Source: an uncultured Clostridia bacterium
GTDB taxonomy: Bacteria; Bacillota; Clostridia; Oscillospirales; Oscillospiraceae
Assembly: GCA_946011705.1 (NCBI GenBank)
Contig: CAMGCA010000148.1
Coordinates: 1-5,501, forward strand
Reading direction: 5' to 3'
Length of the DNA stretch: 5,501 nucleotides
Shown here: positions 1 to 3,906 of the stretch, one piece after another
How positions within the stretch are numbered: the first letter of the stretch is position 1
Layout of the letters: each line of letters begins with the position of its first letter
Notes under the pieces: model-generated
Databases searched by the model: none
Seen by the model: the letters and a program-made list of their open reading frames with translations, nothing else
What the model was told of the DNA's origin: nothing
Program-made: the position numbers and the translations under genes

Positions 1-27
1 ATAACAGGCTAGGTCTGCGCCCAATAC
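1..27 (+). other. In-frame TAG interrupting the upstream part of the C39-like peptidase gene
   Basis: Read in the frame of the peptidase that follows, these bases give I-T-G-stop-V-C-A-Q-Y-L and continue into S-G-Y-Y. Bacterial SH3-type domains commonly end in a TGWV..xYLS-like strand, and replacing the TAG at 10-12 with TGG (Trp) would give ITGWVCAQYLS, a very typical domain end. I therefore infer that the peptidase was once, or in relatives still is, preceded by an SH3-like wall-binding domain, and that a single G-to-A change at base 11 made an amber stop. The other two frames show no better continuation: frame 2 starts with TAA, and frame 3 gives an unfamiliar peptide ending near base 100. 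The upstream part lies outside the window, so this rests on nine codons. Confidence 0.5.
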
Positions 28-513
28 TTGTCCGGTTACTACAGTGCGGTATCTCTGTCGGTGCCGAATTTCAAACAGACGGACAGCCGCTGGGCGGATA
101 AAACCGTTGGAACTTCCGGCAAGCCCTTTTCCCAGATTGGCTGCGCCACCACGGCGGTGGCCATGATGGAATCGGCCCGGCAGGGGAGGACTATCTACCC
201 GGACGTGATGTCCCAGCAGTTGCGCTACACGCCCTCCGGCGACCTGTACTGGCCCAGTCACTATACCGCCAGCACGGAACCCTCCGGTTATCTGGAACGG
301 ATCTACCAGAAGCTGATCCAGGGAAAGCCGGTGCTTCTGGGCATGAAAAACGCCTACGGCTCCCAGCACTGGGTGGTGGTGACGGGGTTCACCGGCGGCG
401 ATACGCTGACGGCGGGACGCTTTACCATCCACGATCCCGGTACTTACAACCGGACAAATCTGGGGCAGCTCCTGAATGGCTATCCAACGTTCTACAAATA
501 CTTTACCTATTAA
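28..513 (+). CDS. Peptidase C39-like domain protein (probable 3' fragment of a larger gene)
   Basis: The 161-residue product is a papain-like C39-type cysteine peptidase domain (the C39_2-like group, typical of secreted or wall-associated bacterial proteins). Numbering from the TTG at 28, the domain opens with VPNFKQTDSRW (12-22), whose Gln17 is the likely oxyanion-hole residue. The nucleophile is Cys39 in the IGCATTAVAM context, His114 lies in SQHWVVVTG, and Asp136 lies in IHDPG, so a complete Cys-His-Asp triad is visible. There is no signal peptide. Neither TTG at 28 nor GTG at 61 has a Shine-Dalgarno sequence, which argues that translation originally began upstream and that this is the tail of a longer protein cut by the TAG at 10-12. 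It ends with TAA. It could be a wall hydrolase, a phage-type lysin module or a peptidase; the substrate is unknown. The domain call is firm; the start and whether it is expressed are not. Confidence 0.75.
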   Translation: MSGYYSAVSLSVPNFKQTDSRWADKTVGTSGKPFSQIGCATTAVAMMESARQGRTIYPDVMSQQLRYTPSGDLYWPSHYTASTEPSGYLERIYQKLIQGKPVLLGMKNAYGSQHWVVVTGFTGGDTLTAGRFTIHDPGTYNRTNLGQLLNGYPTFYKYFTY

Positions 514-605
514 TCATAACCACCGGGCTGATGGTTTAGGCAAGACAACACCGCATAATGGGGCCAGGCGATTCGGCGTGGTATTTTGATCCAGCCGAAA
601 GTTCA

Positions 606-641
606 GGAAACGTGGAAATACTTTGTGTATTTCCCGTTTTC
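606..641 (+). other. Long bulged hairpin downstream of the peptidase gene, possible terminator
   Basis: GGAAATAC (614-621) and GTATTTCC (627-634) are perfect inverted repeats around the loop TTTGT. If T613 is bulged out, pairing continues through 606-612 with 635-641, including one G-U pair, giving about 15 pairs. On the plus strand it is followed by an AT-rich stretch with a TTGTTTTTA run at 648-656. It lies about 90 bases after the peptidase stop codon, so it could terminate that gene or be part of a structured RNA. The tail does not start directly at the stem base, so it is a weak terminator by the usual rules. I see no convincing gene in the rest of 514-781. Confidence 0.4.
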
Positions 642-745
642 ATACTATTGTTTTTATGGAGAAACTGTATCAGAGCTGCGCGGATGGGGCGAAAGACCCG
701 ATGAAGCCCGCCGCTCCCATTGTGCGGTGCTGCCATTACGCAATC

Positions 746-776
746 ATGTGGGCCACCCTTCTTGGGTGGCCCACAT
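746..776 (-). terminator. 13-bp perfect hairpin after the sporulation operon, without a U-tract
   Basis: ATGTGGGCCACCC (746-758) and GGGTGGCCCACAT (764-776) form a perfect 13-bp GC-rich stem with the 5-base loop TTCTT. On the minus strand the stem begins five bases after the TGA of the Asn/Gln-rich micro-protein, which is where an operon terminator is expected. Neither strand has a T-run after the stem, so it is not a canonical Rho-independent terminator. It could be a U-less terminator, a transcript-stabilising 3' hairpin or a small dispersed palindrome. The structure is certain; the role is inferred from position. Confidence 0.5.
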
Positions 777-781
777 TGCCG

Positions 782-889
782 TCAGCGGCTGTTTCTGTTC
801 TGGTTACTGTTCTGATTCTGGTTCTGGTTCTGGTTGTTGTTCTGATTCTGATTCTGGTTCTGGTTCTGATTTCTATTCTGGTTATTCAT
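782..889 (-). CDS. 35-residue Asn/Gln alternating low-complexity protein, last gene of the spoVA operon
   Basis: I do not recognise a named family. The ATG at 889 is preceded by GGGAGG with an 8-base spacer, as good as any ribosome site in the window, and the frame ends in TGA at 784-782. The product has 18 Asn, 11 Gln, 3 Arg, 2 Ser and Met. Every odd position from 3 to 33 is Asn; the even positions are Gln except Arg6, Asn18, Ser28, Arg32 and the terminal Ser34. There are no acidic, aromatic or hydrophobic residues apart from Met1, no signal peptide and no membrane segment. All Gln codons are CAG, while Asn uses both AAC (12) and AAT (6), so the repeat is not a pure DNA tandem. It starts 59 bases after the spoVAE stop with no terminator between, so it is probably co-transcribed in the forespore. 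An extended strand would show an all-Asn face opposite a Gln face, suggesting self-assembly. A role in the spore is inference from context. The plus-strand readings through this region (Ser/Gly- or Val/Leu-rich) lack support. Confidence 0.75.
   Translation of the reverse strand: MNNQNRNQNQNQNQNQNNNQNQNQNQNSNQNRNSR
797..886. repeat. Degenerate 6-base repeat inside the Asn/Gln-rich gene
   Basis: The plus strand reads TTCTGG / TTCTGA units, interrupted by GTTGTT and a few substitutions. On the minus strand this is the AAY-CAG dicodon encoding Asn-Gln. Third-base variation within the Asn codons shows that the array has diverged or is held by protein-level constraint rather than being a fresh expansion. 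Length change by slippage is plausible in steps of two residues without frameshift. Confidence 0.75.
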
Positions 890-897
890 GTTTTGTT

Positions 898-903
898 CCT
901 CCC
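898..903 (-). promoter_or_regulatory. Ribosome binding site of the Asn/Gln-rich micro-protein
   Basis: The minus strand reads GGGAGG followed by AACAAAAC and ATG, an 8-base spacer. This site decides that the micro-protein is a real gene and fixes its start; without it the ORF would be dismissed as low-complexity sequence. Confidence 0.8.
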
Positions 904-948
904 AAAACGATCTGACGGCATAGCCGCTTATCTAGGATACCTCGTTTT

Positions 949-1305
949 TCAGGATTTATCCCTTGCCTTAAACAGAAAGCTGGCCGCCAGGCCCGCAACA
1001 ATGGCGGCGGCAATTCCTCCGGCGGCAGCCTTCAGCCCGCCGGTGAAAATGCCCAGAAAGCCATCCTTTGTGACCGCTTCTTTAACACCCTTGGCAAGAA
1101 GACTTCCGAAACCGGTCAAAGGAACCGATGCCCCGGCCCCAGCAAATTCGATGAGCTTGGGATACAGCCCAACCGCGCCCAGAACCACGCCTGCTACCAC
1201 ATAGCTGACCAGAATGCGGGCCGGGGTCAGCTTGGTTTTGTCAATCAGAATCTGTCCGATGAGGCACAGGGCGCCGCCCACAAGAAACGCTTTGATATAA
1301 TCCAT
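949..1305 (-). CDS. spoVAE: Stage V sporulation protein AE (SpoVAE/SpoVAEb-type membrane protein)
   Basis: This 118-residue membrane protein matches the usual length and pattern of the SpoVAE (SpoVAEb) family. In sporulating Firmicutes it works with SpoVAC and SpoVAD to move Ca-dipicolinic acid into the forespore and release it in germination, acting at the inner spore membrane. Visible segments are a first hydrophobic helix at about 3-21, a second at about 30-48, the family-typical loop AGAGASVPLTGFGSLLAKG at 55-73, and a Gly/Ala-rich last helix at about 92-113 ending in the basic tail KARDKS. The ATG follows AGGAGG by 8 bases, and the site lies inside the end of spoVAD, whose stop codon is separated from this start by one base; the two genes are therefore translationally coupled. 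It ends with TGA. Confidence 0.93.
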   Translation of the reverse strand: MDYIKAFLVGGALCLIGQILIDKTKLTPARILVSYVVAGVVLGAVGLYPKLIEFAGAGASVPLTGFGSLLAKGVKEAVTKDGFLGIFTGGLKAAAGGIAAAIVAGLAASFLFKARDKS

Positions 1306-1306
1306 A

Positions 1307-2323
1307 TTACCGCCCTCCTGAAATGCTGACCGCGTGACACACGCCGGGAATGGGAAGCCCCTGCTGGGTAGAGGTGGGGGACAGCAGCGCTCCGGTGCCG
1401 CAGAACAGTATTTTTTTCAGCTTTCCCGTGTTCAGCTGATCCAGAAGATATCCGCACAGGGTGATGGCGCTGCATCCGCAGCCGGAACCACCGGCGTGGA
1501 CATCCTGGGAGGTGTTGTCAAACACGGTGGTGCCGCAGTCCATAAGCTTTCCTCCCAGCTTCAGCCCTTCCAGACGGGCCAGCTCCAGCAGCATTTCCAT
1601 GCCCAGCTGCCCCAGATCTCCGGTGACGATCCGGTCAAAGTCCTCCGGCCCGGTGAGCAGCTCGCTAAAATGGGCCTTGACGGTAGCCAGCGCCGCGGGC
1701 GCCATGGCCGCGCCCATGTTGTTGGCGTCTTTGATCCCCAGGTCTGTGACGGTGCCGATGGTGCAGGCGGTGATTTTCGGGCCTTTCCCCTGACTGCGCA
1801 CCAGAGCGGCCCCGGAACCGGTGACGGTCCACTGAGAAGTGGGCGTTCGCTGTCCTCCATAGCCCAGCGGGAAGCGGTACTGCCGCTCTGAGGAGGCAAA
1901 ATGGGAGGAGGTCATGGCAACTACCGTGTCCGCGAATCCGCCGCCTACCGTCATGGAAGCCAGCAGCAGGCTTTCCGCCATGGTGGAGCAGGCCCCGTAC
2001 AGCCCCAGGTGGGGTACGCCAGTGTTCCGCAGGGTAAAGGAGGAGCCAATGCACTGGTTCAGCAGATCACCGGAGAAAACCACGTCAAAATCCGCCATAG
2101 TCAGACCGGCTTTTTCCGCCAGTTTCCGCAGAGCCAGCTGCTGCATCTGCTTTTCGGCCTGCTCCCAGGTTTTCTGGCCGAAATAGGTGTCCCGGCACTT
2201 GATGTCGAAGGTATGGGCCAGCGGCCCCTCCACTTCTTTTTTGCCGGCAACATTGGCCCAGGCTGTGATTACAGGTGGCTGTGCCAGTACAAAGCTCTGC
2301 CGTCCCCGTTTCTGATTTGCCAT
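1307..2323 (-). CDS. spoVAD: Stage V sporulation protein AD (dipicolinate-binding, thiolase-like fold)
   Basis: The 338-residue product is full length for SpoVAD, the soluble component that binds dipicolinic acid and docks to the SpoVAC/SpoVAE membrane channel during spore core loading. The thiolase-like fold shows in GLYGACSTMAESLL (107-120, with Cys112 at the position of the thiolase nucleophile), the GYGGQRTPTSQWTVTGSGAA stretch in the middle, and the C-terminal LFCGTGALLSPTSTQQG with the typical IPG.CHAV ending. The family is not known to retain thiolase activity. The ATG at 2323 is preceded by AAGGAAGG with about 7 bases of spacing. It is the first gene of its operon, directly behind a sigma-G-type promoter. 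In most spore formers spoVAC lies immediately upstream; it is missing here. It ends with TAA next to the spoVAE start. Confidence 0.96.
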   Translation of the reverse strand: MANQKRGRQSFVLAQPPVITAWANVAGKKEVEGPLAHTFDIKCRDTYFGQKTWEQAEKQMQQLALRKLAEKAGLTMADFDVVFSGDLLNQCIGSSFTLRNTGVPHLGLYGACSTMAESLLLASMTVGGGFADTVVAMTSSHFASSERQYRFPLGYGGQRTPTSQWTVTGSGAALVRSQGKGPKITACTIGTVTDLGIKDANNMGAAMAPAALATVKAHFSELLTGPEDFDRIVTGDLGQLGMEMLLELARLEGLKLGGKLMDCGTTVFDNTSQDVHAGGSGCGCSAITLCGYLLDQLNTGKLKKILFCGTGALLSPTSTQQGLPIPGVCHAVSISGGR

Positions 2324-2350
2324 GACAGCACCTTCCTTAACTGTTTTTCA

Positions 2351-2380
2351 TAGTATGTGCGCGTATTGCGAAAACCATGC
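2351..2380 (-). promoter_or_regulatory. Sigma-G (or sigma-F) type forespore promoter of the spoVAD operon
   Basis: On the minus strand GCATG (2380-2376) is followed by exactly 18 bases and then CATACTA (2357-2351). This fits the Bacillus sigma-G consensus GHATR-N18-CATWMTA at every specified position. The transcript would start near 2344, leaving a leader of about 20 bases with the spoVAD ribosome site. spoVA is a known sigma-G operon in Bacillus, so motif and gene agree. Sigma-F recognises similar elements and cannot be excluded. Confidence 0.85.
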
Positions 2381-2394
2381 AAATGCGGTATAAT
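2366..2394 (+). promoter_or_regulatory. Sigma-A promoter of the acetyltransferase gene
   Basis: TTGCGA (2366-2371), a 17-base spacer and TATAAT (2389-2394) precede the acetyltransferase by about 20 bases. The -10 is perfect and the -35 matches 4 of 6. The leader is only about 15 bases and contains GGGGG (2404-2408) as the ribosome site, 7 bases before the ATG. The -35 and spacer overlap the divergent sigma-G-type promoter. Confidence 0.8.
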
Positions 2395-2415
2395 CATTAA
2401 AAAGGGGGATGAATC

Positions 2416-2904
2416 ATGGAATACACAGTTTGTCCGGCACAATTGCCGGATTTGGGGAGAATTCAGGAAATCTACGGATATGCCAGAGAATTCATGGCAA
2501 AACATGGCAATCCAAATCAGTGGGGAAAAACATACCCGCCCATTGAACAGCTTCGGCGGGACATTACCGAAGAGAAGCTGTTCGTGATCACGGATGGAGG
2601 GATGGTACATGGCGTGTTTTTCTTCTGGATTGGGCAGGACCCAACCTACCGGAGAATTGACGGCGCATGGCGTTCTGATTCGCCCTACGGTACGATTCAT
2701 CGCATTGCGGGTGACGGCTCTGGCGGGATTTTGAAAACCGCGGTGGCATTCGCGGAAGAGAAAATCGGGCATCTTCGGATGGATACCCACGAGGACAATC
2801 GCGTGATGCAGAGCGCGCTTGCAAAAATGGGCTTTCAGCCCAGTGGAATTATCTATCTGGAAGATGGCGCCCCGAGAATTGCCTACGATTACATAAAAAC
2901 ATAA
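2416..2904 (+). CDS. GNAT family N-acetyltransferase
   Basis: This 162-residue protein has GNAT-type length and layout: an N-terminal strand and helix (PAQLPDLGRIQEIY, 8-20), a GNPNQWG motif at 31-37, central strands at about 55-72, the acetyl-CoA region around PYGTIHRIAGDGSGG (90-104), and the C-terminal MDTHEDN..MQ..L.KMGF (122-140) followed by SGIIYLEDG.PRIAY. The last blocks are typical of a common uncharacterised Firmicutes GNAT subgroup. The pyrophosphate-loop motif is loose, with no clear R/Q-x-x-G-x-G/A. The acceptor substrate cannot be told. It is transcribed alone from its own sigma-A promoter and closed by a terminator. It looks somewhat AT-richer than the flanking spoVAD and pheT, but I did not measure this. 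Confidence 0.9.
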   Translation: MEYTVCPAQLPDLGRIQEIYGYAREFMAKHGNPNQWGKTYPPIEQLRRDITEEKLFVITDGGMVHGVFFFWIGQDPTYRRIDGAWRSDSPYGTIHRIAGDGSGGILKTAVAFAEEKIGHLRMDTHEDNRVMQSALAKMGFQPSGIIYLEDGAPRIAYDYIKT

Positions 2905-2908
2905 AAAG

Positions 2909-2955
2909 AAATGTCATTGCGACCGGTTAGAATCGCAATGACATTTTGTTTTTGC
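2909..2955. terminator. Bidirectional Rho-independent terminator between converging genes
   Basis: AAATGTCATTGCGA (2909-2922) pairs perfectly with TCGCAATGACATTT (2933-2946): 14 pairs around a 10-base loop. On the plus strand it is followed by TTGTTTTTG and begins five bases after the acetyltransferase stop. On the minus strand it is followed by CTTTTTATGTTTTT, so it can also stop the transcript of the 96-residue protein arriving from the right. No gene is seen between it and base 3063. Confidence 0.9.
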
Positions 2956-3063
2956 TTGCGCGGCCCACCAGGCAGCGTCAAGGGCAGCAATCTTCATACT
3001 CTTCTTTCGCAAGGGATAGCCCGCTCCGAACGAGCAGCGGGGAACACGGGAAACAGCGCTGAA

Positions 3064-3354
3064 TTATTTACCAGCCAGTGCCCGTTCCAGCCAGACGCAG
3101 CCAACGTCCAGCGCGGTATAGAACCCATCCTTTTCACTCTTTTTCACAATGCGGTCCCGGCTTCTCGCGGCGGGATCGGTCAGCTGCAGCTGAACAGAGA
3201 CCCGGGTAGCCACATCCAGGTCGCCGACCTTTTTTGTCTCCAGGACCTGAAGCATTACGATGTGGCTGTCTGCCATGGAGCCATAATAAACGAGGGTGTG
3301 CTTGCGCAGCAGGGGACGACCTTTATACATGAGCACTGCGTTTTCATCAGCCAT
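3064..3354 (-). CDS. Conserved-looking hypothetical protein of 96 residues
   Basis: I do not recognise a named family. The ATG at 3354 is preceded by AGGAGG with an 8-base spacer and a near-consensus sigma-A promoter, so the gene is certainly real and probably well expressed. The product starts MADENAVLMYKGRPLLR, has YYGSM at 23-27, a hydrophobic strand HIVMLQVL (31-38), KKVGDLDVA (41-49), the strand VSVQLQL (52-58), KKSEK (71-75), and a helical end ALDVGCVWLERAL (81-93). There is no signal peptide or membrane helix, so a small cytoplasmic alpha/beta protein is likely. It has 7 Lys and 7 Arg against 9 Asp and 5 Glu. It is a single-gene unit between the ireB terminator and the bidirectional terminator at 2909. 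An inverted repeat over its -10 suggests repressor control. Confidence 0.85.
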   Translation of the reverse strand: MADENAVLMYKGRPLLRKHTLVYYGSMADSHIVMLQVLETKKVGDLDVATRVSVQLQLTDPAARSRDRIVKKSEKDGFYTALDVGCVWLERALAGK

Positions 3355-3384
3355 GATACAAACCTCCTAGAAAAATGTGATAAA

Positions 3385-3413
3385 ATTGTAACACAGCGTT
3401 ACATAAATGTCAA
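3385..3413 (-). promoter_or_regulatory. Near-perfect sigma-A promoter with extended -10
   Basis: On the minus strand TTGACA (3413-3408), a 17-base spacer and TACAAT (3390-3385) with TG one base before the -10 form an extended -10 promoter. It starts about 30 bases ahead of the 96-residue protein's ATG. This is the strongest promoter in the window by match to consensus. Confidence 0.88.
3387..3403. promoter_or_regulatory. Operator-like dyad inside the promoter
   Basis: TGTAAC (3387-3392), ACAGC, GTTACA (3398-3403) is a perfect 6-5-6 inverted repeat that covers most of the -10 and the adjoining part of the spacer. A dimeric helix-turn-helix protein bound here would block RNA polymerase. The regulator is not identifiable from the sequence, and a chance dyad is possible. 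Confidence 0.5.
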
Positions 3414-3510
3414 TAAAAATGTGGAAAAATACCCCAATATTGTGCTAATTTCCCAATTTTACCCGGTACGTCTGTTGCGTTCTTTCAAGATAAAGGGTAA
3501 GTCAAATTAC

Positions 3511-3546
3511 AAAACAAGAGGCCTTTGCGCCTGCAAAAGCCTCTTG
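3511..3546 (-). terminator. Rho-independent terminator of ireB
   Basis: On the minus strand CAAGAGGC-TTTTGC (3546-3533) pairs with GCAAAG-GCCTCTTG (3528-3515): 14 pairs with one G-U, loop AGGC, followed by TTTTGTAATTTG. It starts eight bases after the ireB stop. Confidence 0.9.
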
Positions 3547-3554
3547 GCTTTGGG

Positions 3555-3809
3555 TCATTCCTGCTCGAACAGGTACTCACGAACCAGCACCTGCATCAGC
3601 TCGTCCCGGTCGATTTTGCAAATCATGCTCCGGGCGTTGTTGTAGTTCGTGATATAGGTAGGGTCTTCAGTCAACAGATAGCCAACAATCTGGTTGATGG
3701 GATTGTAGCCTTTTTCCGTCAGGGCCTCGTACACATTCCGAAGAATTCTGCGCATATTGTCCCGATCGTCATTTGGTACTGTGAATTTCTGTGTATCCGT
3801 TTCGGCCAT
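3555..3809 (-). CDS. ireB: IreB family regulatory phosphoprotein (UPF0297/YrzL)
   Basis: The 84-residue product is full length for the IreB/UPF0297 family, known in Enterococcus faecalis as a substrate of the PASTA Ser/Thr kinase IreK and a negative regulator of cephalosporin resistance. The family signature is clear: [19 protein letters not shown] (32-50) and [11 protein letters not shown] (51-61), followed by the [13 protein letters not shown] helix (68-80). Enterococcal IreB is phosphorylated on N-terminal threonines; this protein has Thr4, Thr6 and Thr10 in its presumably flexible tail, so the same control is plausible. The ATG follows GAAGGAGG with an 8-base spacer. It has its own promoter and terminator. 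In many Firmicutes the gene sits with alaS and ruvX; here it follows pheT and stands alone. Confidence 0.95.
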   Translation of the reverse strand: MAETDTQKFTVPNDDRDNMRRILRNVYEALTEKGYNPINQIVGYLLTEDPTYITNYNNARSMICKIDRDELMQVLVREYLFEQE

Positions 3810-3841
3810 GGTATTCAGCCTCCTTCAAAAAGAATGCAAAC

Positions 3842-3870
3842 ATTATACCGCAAACCGTGCCAGCTGTAAA
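3842..3870 (-). promoter_or_regulatory. Sigma-A promoter of ireB
   Basis: On the minus strand TTTACA (3870-3865), a 17-base spacer and TATAAT (3847-3842) lie 32 bases ahead of the ireB ATG. The -35 matches 5 of 6 and the -10 is perfect. I see no clear terminator between the pheT stop and this promoter, so some read-through from pheT is possible. Confidence 0.83.
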
Positions 3871-3906
3871 GGCCTGAAATCCGAATTATCTGTGAATTTT
3901 TACCGA

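Noticed and set aside
641..647. CATACTA on the plus strand, resembling a sigma-G -10
   Set aside because: No GHATR element 17-18 bases upstream, and no gene follows on that strand.
536..736. Minus-strand 66-residue ORF downstream of the operon
   Set aside because: No ribosome site or promoter, unremarkable composition, and it lies beyond the operon's 3' hairpin and across the 606-641 hairpin.
797..886. CRISPR array or tandem satellite
   Set aside because: Unit of only six bases with no spacers, lying wholly within a translated frame with a good ribosome site.
586..1204. Plus-strand ORFs through the repeat (Ser/Gly/Cys/Asp-rich in one frame; Val/Leu-rich and membrane-like in another)
   Set aside because: They are antisense readings of the Asn/Gln-rich gene and spoVAE, with no ribosome site. 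The hydrophobic Val/Leu stretch is an artefact of reading the hexamer repeat out of frame.
1334..2353. Several plus-strand ORFs of 90-185 residues opposite spoVAD
   Set aside because: Shadow frames of a GC-rich coding gene; no initiation signals and no family resemblance.
3014..3042. Partial inverted repeat (CCCGCT ... AGCGGG) downstream of the 96-residue gene
   Set aside because: Only six pairs with a large loop and no T-run; the bidirectional terminator at 2909 better explains the 3' end.
2911..3645. Plus-strand 244-residue ORF spanning the 96-residue gene and part of ireB
   Set aside because: It begins inside the terminator stem and runs antisense to two well-supported genes and their promoter and terminator.
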